DNA of 64,000 nt from Spongilla lacustris (lineage: Eukaryota; Porifera; Demospongiae; Spongillida; Spongillidae), in contig OX442416.1 of assembly GCA_949361645.1 (NCBI GenBank), positions 9,448,129 through 9,512,128 of the forward strand, written 5' to 3'. The notes beneath the pieces are model-generated. The model had not been told where the DNA came from. It worked only from the letters and a program-made list of their open reading frames with translations, and made no database searches. Positions 1-13,272 of this stretch are shown here, in pieces. Every line of letters starts with the position of its first letter. Positions within the stretch are counted from its first letter, which is position 1. Both the position numbers and the translations under genes were made by a program.

Positions 1-883
1 CTCTTCTTCTCTATATATCAAGCGGGGCATCTAAACTCAGCTGCTACTTGTATAATGTTTCGTATCCATCGTTTTTGATTTTATGCCTTGAATTTAAAAT
101 TCAAATCTATAACGAACGTTCTGGTTATCTGTTCTCTAAAAATGGAGCGGTGTAGCTAAAGAGCGTTTTCGTCGCGTGACTTACCAATCTGCCATCTAGC
201 TCGCGTTTAGTTAGTATTCCACAGGTTATATCCGTATTGAAAACTATATTGCTTCATGTAGAGCTAGTTGATCAATATGATAGTGGACGGTCCTCAATGC
301 GTCAGTGTTGCTTCCTTAACTACATGCATGTATCTTCTCTCTCGCTATATAGCGTTCTCAACGTAAGCATCCTACATAATTTTTTTTTTGCGTACACTAA
401 TATATACCGCCAATCTTCTAGAAACGTTGTGCATCTCATAGGGTACAGAGTACATGAAGCTTAAGGTATTGTTGAGTTTGCAGGTTAGTGACTTAAGTGC
501 TAGCTAGAATTATACAAAGCCAGACTCTAATGGGGGAAGTTAAAGCATGCGCTCTCCATTAACCCCCAGCTGGACTCCCGCGTCATCCCCAACATTCATC
601 CGTCCCCATTAGGCGGCTCAATCCACAACAATATGCAGCGCTGAATGTGCACGATATAGCTTCTTTTTATCAGTAATTTAAAGGTAGTCACATGGACCTC
701 ACTAAAAGCACAAAGTTCAAGTGAGTCGTCATCTCGCAGGGCAAGATCGTGAACTCTCATACAAAGAACTGAATGCATGCGGTGCAGAGTGTGGGGCGCA
801 AAATGTGATTGCGCGTATAAGGTTTCTTGCGCGGATGATTTAAAAGAAAATTATACACGCCTTATATCACATACTTGCTAAAA
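1..883. other. Upstream flank of lipoxygenase gene, no gene seen
   Basis: Only short chance reading frames occur here (for example 75 codons at 237-464), with no recognisable domain or splice structure. The last few hundred bases must hold the lipoxygenase promoter and 5' UTR, but I see no clear TATA box or initiator that I would call. Confidence 0.5.
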
Positions 884-3800
884 ATGGAGTCACAAATATC
901 AGAGGAACCCACGAAAACTCAAGAGGGTGAGCCCCAACGGGAGACAGAACAACATGAACGGAAAGAAGACGGATTGTCTGAGGCAACTCTATCTGCGGAA
1001 GCACCAGGAGATCCAAGCGTGGAGAAAGAGAAAGGAAAGTCTGCGGATAAATCAACAGCGGCAGAGCCACAGAAGGTTGAGGATGACCCTAGAAAAATTG
1101 GAAGCGATAAGGCTGAAGAACCAGAGGTGATATCACTACCCGGAGAAGTAAAATGTGAAGTCGTGAAACGCTCTCATGGTGAATTAGATAAAATCATATC
1201 TGTACCAACGATGTCGTTAGTCGAGAAACCAAAGCGTAAGTATATATATATATAGTCTTTCATAAAATTTTAACAATTTTGCATTCAATTTATAGCTGGT
1301 CACAGTTACTACGAGGTGTTGGTGTCTACTGGGGAGGAGGAGGGAACTGCTGCGTTCGATCGAGGCATTTACCTAGTCATCGAGGGAACCAAGGCGTCGT
1401 CAGGGAAGCTCTACGTCAGGAGGCTGTTCAGCTTGGCTTCATCCAAAGGAGCCGCGTATCTCCTTCAGATAGAAGCGAGCAGTGATTTGGGAGAGATTCT
1501 GGTTACCACGGTGGGCAGTGACCCTGAGCAGTCGTCCGTGTTTGACAAAGGGGAGAAGCCCTGGTTTGTGGAGTTTGTCATAATTCACAACTTTCAAAGT
1601 AAATATACGTCAACATACCCGTGCTACCATTGGATAACGTTCGGAGGTTCAGTTGGTCTTACTGCTGGCACAGGTATGTTTGATGTGCGATCTTTCAGGA
1701 TCACATGCATGACATGGGGGCGTTAGCATAATTCATCGCTAATTAGCCGCCATGTTGGTGCTCATCTACAATACTTTGCTTTTCGAAAGTACGAGACCCG
1801 AGCGCAAATATGGCGGCTATATAACTGTGAATATGATTCTTTCATGCACGCGAAGGAAGAAACGTGCATGGAGCTAGCTGACACACAGCACCATGCATAA
1901 AAGGACTTTGCGTGCAAATATATACATGCAAATGGTTATTGTTATTCGATACATGTTGTCCATTTTTCCCATGCAGCTACATTGAAAACTGTTGCTGGAT
2001 ACAGCGTATTGGTGGAATATAGACGAAATCAGGTTGAATATAGAAAGAAGCTATATCAATGGCGTGAATTTCCTGGTACTATGCTTCCTTCTGGATTTGA
2101 TACAAGAGTTCCTGTACTACCCTTAGATGAGGAATTCGATTACGTGAAAAATCTGGATTTTGCGGATGAAGTTCAGAAATCCAAGGTTGTACAAGCTGTT
2201 TCAGCCAGACGAATTGCATCTAAACGTCTAATCGTCGAAAAATTAAGAGACTTCGAGACGTTGGCTGAAGCTGAGACGACGGTATACCAGCACAAAGCAA
2301 TATATGAACTTGGACGGTGGACGAGAGATTTCGAGTTTGGTTTTGAGTTGCTCAACGGATTGAATCCACGTGCTGTACGGAAGTGCACTGCATTGCCAGA
2401 TAATTTCCCCGTCACCTCGGAGATGGTGCAAGGGTCTCTTCCAAGGGGATCGCGGTTGGAAGACGAGATCAAGGTACATGCATGATGTCACAAAGCATGC
2501 ATTCATATCATGCATTCGTGATGTGTGTTCCTTCCGTGCTGCAGAATGGCCACGTATACATCTGCGACCTCAAAATACTTGACGGCATTCCTTGTCGCGA
2601 GTATTTCCATTGCTCCGCTCCCTTGTGCTTGCTTGTCGTGAATGGGTTCAATCAACTTGTTCCGATAGCCATCCAACTGAAACAGAAGCCTAGCGAAGAT
2701 AACCCCATCTTTCTGCCCAGTGACAACTGGATTGACTGGCTACTAGCTAAGATGCATTTCCACAGTGCCTTTGCGCAGGTCAGTATATAAATATATGCAT
2801 GGCCAATGGAGAGTTAGCTCGCTATAGGCCAGGTCTATGTACATGTACCATGCATAATAAAGTGCAATACGTATATAGCACGTTGAACCGCAGTGCAGCT
2901 GCATTGTCGCAAGCCAGACTACTTCGTTTTTATGATTCCCTAGTCTATAGGTCTAGCTGGCTTGTGAAGCTATAGTATATTGTTTGGATGTCATGCACAC
3001 AGACTGCATGCACATGTTATATGGATGTATGCTCTTCTACAGGTGCATCAGATAGTGGCTCATTACCTCTCCTGCCACTTTATTATGGAAGCCTACATCG
3101 TTGCTACCATGCGAAATCTACCGGATCAGCACCCCGTTTTCAAGCTCCTGCGTCCGCACATGCGCACCACGCTCTCCATCAATTCCCGGGCGCGCGAAAC
3201 CCTTCTTAACGACAATGGCTTGTTTGATCAACTCTCTTCTCTCGGGGATGAGGGCAGAAACGAGCTATACAGGAGGGCTGCTGGCGAATACCACTTACAG
3301 TGGAACAACATTGCCAAAGACGTTAAAGAAAGGGGAGTGGACAATCAAGAAGAGTTGCCAGGGTACTACTACCGGGACGATGGTCTCAAAATATGGAATG
3401 CTCTTCAACATTATGTGGAAGGAATTGTTTCACTCTTCTACGACGCGGATGAAGACGTAGTAAATGATCCGGAACTTCAGAACTGGGCAAGCGACATGTA
3501 CCTGAACGGCAGCCCGAAGCGCGGCCAGGGGGAACCGGATTGCGGCATACCAAGAAAAATAGAGTCAAAGGAACTCCTCGTTGAAGTGTGCACCACGATA
3601 ATTTACACGGCTACTGCTCTGCATGCAGCAGTCACGGCTGACCAATTCAGGTGGTATGGTTTCGTTCCTAACGCTCCGTACAGTATGGCTATGGCTCCTC
3701 CTACTATCAAAGGCGTCGCCGATATGATTGTGCTGATGGCGTCTTTGCCCAATGAAGAAATGGCGGCTAAGGGAGTGGCTATGTCGTTGCAACTGTCGCA

Positions 3801-4142
3801 GTATGCCAGCACAACGGTATGTATAGATTTTCATTTTGTCTAATTACCGTCGCGTATTCATCAGGGTCTGGGTACTCAAATATACTTCCATTTGCATGTG
3901 ATTGATCTCCATATAATATGACGTTCATGTTTTATTATTCTCAGGCGTATTCAGGGAAGTTCCCTCATCTGGCAGGCTTCAACTACCAGTGGTTTATGGA
4001 GCAGCAGGCGAAGGATCTGATCACCAACCTGAGAGTAGCACTGGATATAATATCCATGCAAATAAGAGAAAGGAATAGGTATCTAGATGAGCCGTACACG
4101 GCTCTAATTCCAGAACTGATTCCTAGCAGTGTGACAATTTAA
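884..4142 (+). CDS. PLAT-domain arachidonate-type lipoxygenase, six exons
   Basis: Six exons join in frame with consensus splice sites: 884-1235, 1296-1673, 1977-2473, 2545-2778, 3043-3816 and 3945-4142, giving 810 residues. Residues 1-117 are an acidic, Lys/Glu/Ser-rich, probably disordered extension, which makes the protein longer than typical animal lipoxygenases (about 670). Residues 118-243 form a PLAT/LH2 lipid-binding domain (YYEVLVSTG near its start, YPCYHWI near its end). The catalytic domain follows: WLLAK, the HX4HX4H motif (H489, H494, H499), then RNLPDQHPVFKLLRPH. A second block, LHAAVTADQF, supplies H681, and the protein ends in Ile810, the usual carboxylate ligand. By homology H494, H499, H681 and the terminal Ile hold iron, but the position normally Asn, His or Ser (685) is Thr. 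The expected reaction is dioxygenation of polyunsaturated fatty acids; positional and stereo specificity cannot be read from sequence. The start chosen is the first ATG; a TTG lies in frame 9 bases upstream. Confidence 0.93.
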
Positions 4143-5097
4143 CAATAACCATGCATGGAAGGTGTATATACTCGGTGTACTGAGTGCATACTGTAATATT
4201 ACATGTACATGTATGTAATCGACCGGTGGCGGGATCTACGAATAAGGCGGCTATCCATGGGGATGGTTTTATGGAGGTGCGGCGTGCATGGACTTAAACT
4301 ATAGTTTTGCACCCTTTCCTTGCATGCCAGAATACGGGTATACCACCCACCCCACCATCACGACTGCACATCCACCCACCATATCCATGCATCCACCATC
4401 ACATCACCACTGCCCGGCTCCACCCACCATAATCACTCCTATACCCTCCCATCACCCCCGCCTGTGCCCTACATCATCACTGCATGTACATGTACGTGGC
4501 CACCCCTCCATCACCATACACACATCACCTGTACCCTTGACCCCAGCGCCTGGGAGCAAAATGCACTAATGCCGCTCCCCCGCCCCCCCCCCCCCCCCCC
4601 CCCGCCCCTCCCTAGCCCAAGACAGTCCTTCAAATCCGAATATGGGCGGGGCGGGGCGGGGCGGGGGGGGGGGGGGGGGGAATACTTTCCCTTGCATGCG
4701 TTTGGCAAAATACGGATTCACTGATGCGAGGGCATGTCCAGAAATTGTGGACATTGATGCATAACTCGGCGTACGATTGTGATAAAAAAAGAATCTAATT
4801 GCACCATTAAACTCACTAGGTACTTTAGAGATTTATCACGTTATTAAAACTGCTAATTAATTTATTAAAATATATTATTGTTATTGTCTTTCAATAAATG
4901 CATTGTATGTCTGCATAGCAGGGAAGTTAGGAATAGGCATCGCTGTTACATAAAATCCTTCCAAACTACAGCTATCGTCGATTTTAGTGATCTAAGCATA
5001 CGCATGCGCAACTCAAGTTTTACTCGTGCCCCTGCCATTGGATGCATTCTAGTGGTCATGTGATCTGTTATTTAACCGTTTTGATCCATTGTATAGT
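4143..5097. other. Intergenic, C-rich and G-run sequence
   Basis: No gene is supported. A CCACC-rich simple stretch (about 4340-4520) is followed by a poly-C run (about 4579-4604) and a G-rich run ending in uninterrupted G (about 4645-4680). Open frames across these runs are compositional. Confidence 0.5.
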
Positions 5098-5303
5098 AGT
5101 TGGGCGTAGCCTTTTGGCGGAGGGTCGGGTATCAAGCCTAGGCCTATACCAAGATTTGTACCCATCTGATAGTATTGTGGATATACAATGTCACTCGCTA
5201 TCAATCTAATTCTTGGTATACGCTAGTCTCGCTAGCCAGACGTACAACATCGAACTTCAACTGGATAGGCTTGAAACCCCCATAACGCGAAGGTCGAGCC
5301 CAA
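5098..5303. mobile_element. Small inverted-repeat element (copy 1)
   Basis: It begins AGTTGGGCGTAGCC and ends with a degenerate inverted counterpart near CGCGAAGGTCGAGCCCAA. The internal phrase ATACC...CCCATCTGATAG is shared with a second copy at 40967-41147. No coding capacity, so it is probably a MITE-like non-autonomous element; the superfamily is unknown and the ends are approximate. Confidence 0.5.
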
Positions 5304-5796
5304 TAGAACCGCTGCTGTGGAGTAGCTACTACATAATATGATATATAGGTGCGACTACGAGACTCGCTCGTTAAGATGTATTATTTATATATAATAATAT
5401 GTATTGTATATATATCTATCTGCATGCGCATCGCTCTGACGTTGACCACGATGACTGGCTTGTTTTTGATAACATACTAGAAGTTCTCGTGGAGGTGTGT
5501 TAAGGATATTGCCTTCCACTAGCTAAAGAATTAACATATGCATGGCGGCGGATTTTCACAGCTGGACTCTCCACTGTGTCCTGGCCCTATTATACTGACT
5601 GTATATGGATCAATTGGCAGGCAAGGTCGCTCGCACTCACTCCATAGCAGTCTCGTTCCCAGACCCAATATCTGCTACGAGGTTAAGTCCTGTACTCATT
5701 TCTATCCAGCTCCGCCGGAATTTTGGCTAGGGTATACAAGAAGGATGAACAGCCGTAAACGTATTCAGCAGTTGGCCTGAGATGTGTATGCATATG

Positions 5797-5860
5797 TTTG
5801 TTATGCCGTGTGTTTGTTATGCCGTGTGTTTGTTATGCCGTGTGTTTGTTATGCCGTGTG
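5797..5860. repeat. 16-bp tandem repeat, four units
   Basis: The unit TTTGTTATGCCGTGTG is repeated four times with no visible divergence. Confidence 0.9.
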
Positions 5861-7630
5861 TTCTACTATTTTATGATTGAGCGGCTGGAAGGAAATGGGC
5901 GTCGGAAGGTAAACAGCATTGGTCCGGCAAAGGAATAAATAATGAGTGGGCGGACCCGGAGGGGGTGGGTGCGGGAGGGGGTCAGACCCCCTCCCGCCCA
6001 GCTAGGGGGTATGGGGGAGCGCTGTAAGTTGTGCATTATTAATGCCCTAAACCATAAGAAGTCTCACTAGCTCGCACGCGTTAAGTGCTCGGATAACCGT
6101 CGCCCACGCACCGAAAAAAGCATACTGTACTAGTCGTAATGGATCACGTGAGAGGTTTCCTCAAATATCTATGTCCCCCACATCATATCACCCGTATTCA
6201 AAGGTAATAAATTCGATACTTTCAAGAAGCTTATGACAATCACTTTTAAAAGTGTTTGTGAAATGCTTCACAAGCATCTTTCTACATGTAGATTTTTTTT
6301 TTTAGAAGTTTATTAGACTTTCAAAATGAAAGTAAGTTCACGTTTGGTACTTGCGCGCCTTCTCAGGGATGTTAAGGCAGCCTACACAAGAAAACATATT
6401 TACATGATGTTGACAATATGTCGACAAGTATGTTCATGATTACATCATTATGACATAGTGCAAATCACTGTTTATTCAAGCATTGCGATCGTACGGAAGA
6501 TTTTTTTGTAAAGCATTCATACCTATTGTCATGCTAGGGTATTCTAGCGCTTAGATTTCGTATATGACGCATAGAAGTGTTGGCTTGACAATATAAAAGT
6601 TGCAGCTGTCGAGCGGGAAAGTTCAGTTACGTCATATTTTATCGCCTTAAGAGGGTCGTTTGTGAAAAGCAAAACGGCGCTGATGAAGACGAGGGCGGAT
6701 AAGAGGAATTTTGTGCCTGGTATGTTACACGATGTTTCTATTGCTCATATATGCTTAGGATGTGATTGGAACGTACTTGGTTCGCTAAATATAGTCGTGT
6801 TTATGTAAATACGCCGCCATTTTGAAAAAATACTACGCAGGATTGCTACGAAGGCTGAAGTACATCTTACACAACCTAAGCGTAACTTTGTCCAGCGTGT
6901 AGGGTTCTAACATAATATGGCATTTATTGCTTGATCCGTGCATTGCTTTGTCACCGCCACTATCGCTCGATGGCTAATTGTTACCAATACGTACGCTTGC
7001 AAGTAAACCTGAACAATCGAACAACACGATTAGGTAGATATATATATATAGCATTCTTAAGCCAAGTTTGACGGCAATGCAACATGTTATATGGCTTTTA
7101 CACTTTATGAAAGGTTAAATATGTACGGTCTGGGTACGAGACACGCGTAGGCTGCCTTAACACCCCTGAGTTGAATATCTTCTCTAGATCTACTTCTGTC
7201 ATCATGCATAAGTAGCAAAAAGCAGCATGCATCAGTACTGGCATTGCGGCTGTGCTTTTCACACCACTCTGCTCTAAACGAGCACGTTTCACCCGTCGAT
7301 CCAAACGAACGTTTTGGAAAGGGAAACCGGCGACTTAGATGGATGAAATTTCTCTGGCACCACGGCAGACGCAGAAAAAGAAGGAACGGACGATAATGTC
7401 GAGCGAGTGGAATCCATTTCTCTTTTAGACGATGTACATTATTGTTATACATTATAGTTATTAGTTAGACGAAAGGGCGGGTCATCATCACCCGTACTAC
7501 GGTCCATGCGCATATTTGCTAATGATTTTTTATTTTATTTTTGGAAAATATTGGTCCGGCGGCCGCCGGACCTGCCGGACCTGTTCCGACGCCCATGCAC
7601 ATGCACCCACACCCAAATGCAAATACCATG
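5861..7630. other. Intergenic, no gene recognised
   Basis: No supported coding exon. There is an imperfect GC-rich inverted motif near 5958-6000 (GGAGGGGGTG facing CCCCCTCCCG). The short minus-strand frames at 7098-7452 show no domain or splice support. Confidence 0.4.
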
Positions 7631-7635
7631 CACGC

Positions 7636-7637
7636 AA

Positions 7638-7678
<41 letters not shown>

Positions 7679-7990
7679 CATGTACATGCAAATACACACA
7701 CACATGTACATGCACACACACACACACACACATGTACATGCAAATACACACACACACACATGTACATGCAAATACACACACACATACATACACACACATG
7801 TACATGCAAATACACACACACACATGTACATGCAAATACACACACACACACATAAACACACATGTACATGCAAATACACAAACACACACATACACACACA
7901 CATACATGTACACACACATACATGTACACACACACTTACACACACATACACACATACACACACACATACACACACACATACACACACTTG
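7636..7990. repeat. Compound (CA)n/CATGTACATG microsatellite
   Basis: Runs of CACACA are interspersed with CATGTACATGCAAATA units at fairly regular spacing. All long open frames here on both strands are translations of this simple repeat and are not genes. Confidence 0.95.
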
Positions 7991-8460
7991 ACACAGGACT
8001 TGCATGGGCATGCAGTTGAAGAAAAGATCACATACATGCACCTGTCTATCTAATTTACTCCTACAAATACTAAAGCAATGGCACAAAAAGGATGCCATGA
8101 TGCAGCTCTGATCTGTCATCAATGAACAGATCGATGGCCGATGGCATGAAGGCTGGTGATCATGACTCATACACAATGGCAAGGATGCTAGGTAGAACCT
8201 ACATGTATGTACTAGTCCTGAGGGCCATGCATGTGAAACGTTTACATAACAGCCATAACTAACGACCACATGCCACCACCCTAATTAAATAGGTGTTCAC
8301 AAAGATTTTGAGTCAGCTACATTCTCTGTTAGTACAGGTACATGTAATACCTTCTGAACTTTCCACATTTATCACACACATACACAACCAATACATAACC
8401 AAATAAATATAAATGCCACACCACAACTGTTACATTACCTATTGCATACATCTGCAGAGC

Positions 8461-8690
8461 CATGTACATATAGCTAGACCACATAAAGCCTTCCATTTGA
8501 GTTGTTGCTGACGTTTTTCACCAGGTGCATGTTGGAAGGGTGGCTGGCACAGTCCATGAGATGCAAAACTTTGTGTCCAGTCCCTGGTCCATACCAGGTG
8601 GTCATGTAGGTAAGCCTCCTCTCCTGGCAGACAACTGGTGTCTGTGCTATGTGTTCAACCAAACCAAGGAGTTTTTCTAACCAAACTAAT
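8461..8690 (-). other. Possible isolated exon, unrecognised
   Basis: The minus strand has about 65 codons of balanced, non-repetitive composition (including TYMTTWYGPGTG) following a possible acceptor TTGGTTAG. No donor, neighbouring exon or domain was recognised. It could be a stray exon, a gene remnant or chance. Confidence 0.2.
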
Positions 8691-8919
8691 AAAGGTGGAC
8701 ACCACAGGATGTGACAATTGTAGCCACTTTAAACAATTATTCTTTGGTCCTACATCTACATGCATGTAACACGTAGATCTATCTCCTTCTGTCAGAAACC
8801 TTTAAACTTAATTTGATTCATATCCCAGTGGCTGCCACTGGGATGTGCTATCAAATTCCTCATCTCTAGGGAGAAGGGCCTACATGTATTATCTTTTCCC
8901 AACTGTTCCACAAGGATAT

Positions 8920-9140
8920 CTCCCATCCACCTTCACAAGGCACTCTCTCCTCTACCTCCACAAGGCTATCTCACAAAGCTACCTCCCTCCACCTTCACAA
9001 AACTACCTCCCTCCACCTTCACAAAACTACCTCCCTCCATCCCTCCACCTTAATTCACAAACTACCTCCCTCCACCTTCACAAAACTACCTCCCTCCACC
9101 TCCACAAAACTACCTCCCTCCACCTTCACAAGGCTGTCAC
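8920..9140. repeat. About 24-bp minisatellite (CTCCCTCCACCTTCACAAAACTAC)
   Basis: Several imperfect copies of CTACCTCCCTCCACCTTCACAAAA occur head to tail. The open frame across them is compositional. Confidence 0.8.
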
Positions 9141-10518
9141 CTGTTCCACCTTCCCCATGTGGATATAGTAAAAAAGTAGTTTGTTACCGCATGTATTCCT
9201 CACGTGATACATCCTTATAAGGTTCGTCTCTGTGGAACGGTTTTTTTTTTTGCTGTATTGGTAGTTTTCATTCTGCAGAGATGAAAAAATATATAGACAC
9301 GCACAGATACAGATACGTAAGTACTATTAGTTGCAACAAAAAAAAATAGAACAAAAATATGACATGCCCATCTTTACAAATATTACTGAAGGTAGAACAG
9401 GTGCAAAAATGTGCCTTTGCTATAGGGATTACATCCACGAACTCCTTGTGGTAGAATTAGCAATATAGGTGAGTAAGCCGGAGTCGAATCGTTTAAAACC
9501 AACGCAACCAAAACAAGCCGTTGTAGAATCCATGTACATGTACATATAGGTAGCTAAAACACTCTGAACATGATCGCGCCCTACAGCTATAGGGCTTAAA
9601 AAGAATGTTGGAGCAGCCGAGTAGGCCTACTACCAAAAGAAAAGTACAATCGCATCTATATTGCCACCCATGCACACGCACAACAGTCGAAATCAGACGC
9701 ACATGTGTAACAAGCTATCAAGTATCGAACGTTCGTTGCTAGGATTCATACCGTGGTCGGTGATTTGTGCCTTCTTGTTTGAAAACCTTCATCGCGGCAG
9801 GGCACGCACGCGGCGTTTGTCGATTTATTATTGAATATTGGTATCTACAAAGACATATGAACCTTAATGATAAAAGTGATCAGGGAAGCGAGGGTAAAAG
9901 GGTCATGAACGTTAGAATATGTCACACTCCAGCCCTAATGGTTTTACTAACAGCAGTTAGTCTTTCCTTTTTGACATCTAGCTTGGATTTTCGTCAGGAA
10001 GCATAAATGTCTTGAAAAACACTCATTTTTAAAATCAAAATCCATACATGTCTATGGAAACACTGAAATTCTGATGAGGAAGCGTTAGGAAGAGGGCTAA
10101 TTTTTTTGTTTAACGACAGAGGTATACCTTATGATCCTCTTCATCATAAAGTTCTTTTTCCTTGTCATGGGCATCTTTTCCTGAGTAACAGCGATCAAAA
10201 GAGTGTCATCCTCCTTACATTTCAATGGACGCGTGCACGGTAATAAAACGGGAAAACGTCATAACGCGTCAGGAATTAGTAATGAAGGCATGCAATTTCT
10301 GGCCATGGGTCCTGTCACTCGCGAAAATTGGTCCGGGCAAAAAGTGGTCCAGGCGGACTACTTTTCGCTGCCAAAATTGGTGTTTTATAAACTTCAATGA
10401 AATTAGTCCTTGCACTGTTAAGTTCGTATATATATGGTGTGTTACTACTGAAATATGATGCAAGGTAATGAGGGCCGTGCAGTGGTGGATGCATCACTGG
10501 AACTAGCGAATCAGTATA
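9141..10518. other. Intergenic, no gene recognised
   Basis: Apart from short homopolymer runs near 9241 and 9340, nothing is recognised. The frames at 9493-9702 and 9767-10006 have no domain or splice support. Confidence 0.4.
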
Positions 10519-10522
10519 CCGG

Positions 10523-11843
10523 TGTCGTAGGCATGGTTGTCCCCCCTGCAAAATGTCCCCCCCCCCCCCCGGACATTCATGCCTAGGCACCGCTGTCCCC
10601 CGGACATTCGTTCCTAGGCACCATTGTCTCCTGGACAATTATGCCTAGGCATATATGTCCGCAGGGGACATTTATGCCTAGGCATAATTTTCCTACCCTA
10701 GGCACCAGTGTCCCCCCATGGGGGACACTGAATGTCCCCTCTTGCAGGATTGGTGAAATAGTTCATTGCATGGCTTCAGTCTTTCTTGAGTGCTTTTCCA
10801 GTTGAAGGATTGGCTCGTAAATACCTTTGCCAACTGACTCTTGAACTTTGTACGATTTTTCTACTACTCCACTTTGCTTGGAAGTAAATTAGCACGCATG
10901 TGTAATATCAATGCTTCGTGATCGCATGCAGATATCTATACAACGATCAGGAGCGTATCCATGCATAGAGGTTTCCATGTTACCTGAACCAGAGATACAT
11001 GTAGTACTATCTCTGACAAAATCAACTGCAACCTGGGAGTATAATAAAACACATTCAAGGAAATAGACTAATTAGTAATTACTGTTTGTATTGCGTGTTT
11101 ATAATTAAGCCCTACACTTAGTGTCGTACCTAATCGCGCATGTAAAACTTGCTGTATCGCGTAGCGTTTGGCAATGAGACTAGCTCGAGATAAAAAGAAA
11201 ATTCTAATGATGACTGATGTGAAATGATCTTGACTTGCTGCGTTATACTAATCTCACACCTAGAACTGCTAATCTACCCACTGCCTCACGCTTACAAAAA
11301 ACCCCCTTGAGATCTATGCGCTTCCACTGTCGATCGCCACTCTGATCATATCTTGGAACAATTATTTTAAAAATAAAGAGCGCCACTTGTCCACCTTGTA
11401 ATTTCCACGCGCTTTTTGTCTAAAAGAACGTTTCTGATTTTTGAAAATCCAACTAGATACCTTCCTTTTAACATGAGTTTAAAATGCTTTCGTCGTCAAT
11501 GGCCAGCAACACTCGCTATTCTAAAAGGAAACCTCCACGTACGCGTGCGCACATCAGTTTATACAGGATTCGAAGCTAAGTGTTTGGTTGAACTTTTATT
11601 GCAAACATGAAAACGTGCAGGGGGCCGGGGGGGGTGGGGGGGGGGGGGGGGGGGGACAGCTGTGCCTAGGAAAAAATGTCCGGCATGGGGGGACAATATT
11701 TCCTAGAGGGGGACAATTATTCCTAGGCACCAATGTCCGGGGAGACAATTGTGCCTAGGAATGAATGTCCGGGGAGACAATTGTGCCTAGGAATGAATGT
11801 CCGGGGGGACACTTTTTCCAGGGGGACAGCCATGCCTCCGACA
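10523..11843. mobile_element. Non-autonomous CCGG-targeting DNA transposon, family A (Ginger1-like)
   Basis: The left end reads TGTCGTAGGCATGGTTGTCC and the right end is its near-perfect inverse (GGACAGCCATGCCTCCGACA). Both are flanked by CCGG (10519-10522 and 11844-11847), a clean 4-bp target duplication. Subterminal arrays on both sides repeat a palindromic module in which CCTAGG sits between TGTCCCC-type boxes in opposite orientation. No coding remnant is seen in the 1.3 kb interior. TGT...ACA ends with CCGG duplications are what I recall for Ginger1 transposons, whose transposase is related to retroviral and Ty3-type integrases. Superfamily placement is inference, strengthened by the integrase-bearing relatives at 26.5 and 35.9 kb. 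Confidence 0.8.
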
Positions 11844-11847
11844 CCGG

Positions 11848-13260
11848 GTGTCCGCTTTGAAATGAATATAATTCCTTAATGGGATTATCACTCTAAATGA
11901 ATGTATAAATGTACAGTGACTATAAGCAAATATGAACCGCATGGTATTAAAATTCGATTATCTTTAATAGTTCAAGAGATGAAATTAAATAACTTGCAGA
12001 TAATGTAATACAATAACGACAACTTTTCATTAATTGCGAGATTGAGGAACAGCAGATAAACCTTGATGGAAGATTGACTTTCATTGTTGTTACGGTTAAT
12101 ATTCAAAACAAATAATCAAACTTGAAAATGCTAAAAGACGACTAAAATTTTGATGAACTTTGTTCCTACACCACGGGTGTTTCATTGCATTGAAAAAATG
12201 GACATTAGGTCTCGTCCCCACAATTTCGTACGTAACAAGTACCTAGACCCTCATTATCGCATGGCATTGGAATTCGGCTTATCTTTTGTAATCCGTTCAA
12301 AGTAAGCGCAGTACAGGTGAATATCTGTGTTACACACCCTTCGAGGACTACAATGATATAAATTGTATCTTTTTAATGCTAACATACGCCATGATACGGG
12401 CCCGTGACTAATAGCGCTCCATTTAGAGTGGTTGGTTTCATGAAGCTTTTTTTCGTGAATTTGCCTGATTTGAGTTACAAAAACTTGTATAAACGTATAC
12501 AGAAGTGCTGGTTGTATGTGGTTTGGTTGTTTTTGTTAGCAGACTTATTTCTGCATGTGAGTCGTACCAAGGCGCTGAATACGACCAATTTATGTATACT
12601 ACAAGCATGGCGGCGGTCCGATTGCAATACATGTATAGGTGGTCGATCATGCACACTTCAAAAAGGGGTGATGGATTACTGTGATCTCTCAATTAAACAG
12701 CTTGGACAACAACATTGTAGCTTTAATTGTATCCCTGTGGCAGTAAACTGCATGAAGTACGTAGCCAGATCTGACGTAGCATGCATAAATACAACTTTAG
12801 CCTTGATTTTTTTTTTTGCATGCTGTGTGCGGTTCAACATTCTAATTAGCGGTGGAAGAGAGGAGGTCAAGAGACAGTGCCTGTATGGGCTGAGGCAAAG
12901 AACAAATGGTATACTGAGTGCAGCTTAGTGACAGGGGTAGAGGTGCAAGTGGGTGGAGCCAATCTGTACAAGAGAAGAGTCATTACAAGTTGTAGCCATG
13001 ACAATGAAGCTGCTCACATGATAGTCTGGCTGTTAGTATCTAGAAGGGACCATGTTCACCACTACATTATATTAGATGACAGCATCATAACCATGAAAAC
13101 AACACATGTATAATCATGCCTCTACACACCCCACACATGTAACACTGAGTACCCATGAGGCATGCAGAATACAGTAGAAACTTCTACAGCTTAAAGACCA
13201 TGTACAAGTAAAATAAACACAACACATAGACTTACAAATAAAATAATCAAATTGAGCAAG
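11848..13260. other. Intergenic, no gene recognised
   Basis: Mostly AT-rich sequence. A 174-codon frame at 12404-12928 begins with GTG, has irregular composition and no recognisable domain, so I do not call it. Confidence 0.4.
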
Positions 13261-13272
13261 AAAATAAGTGAA

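Noticed and set aside
237..464. 75-codon frame upstream of the lipoxygenase
   Set aside because: Short, low-complexity and without homology I can recognise.
4288..4754. Pro/Gly-rich frames on both strands
   Set aside because: Arise from CCACC-rich and homopolymer sequence.
7506..8269. Poly Thr-His and Cys-Val frames
   Set aside because: Pure (CA)n microsatellite translation.
12404..12928. 174-codon open frame
   Set aside because: Starts with GTG, has no domain, no splice support and irregular composition.
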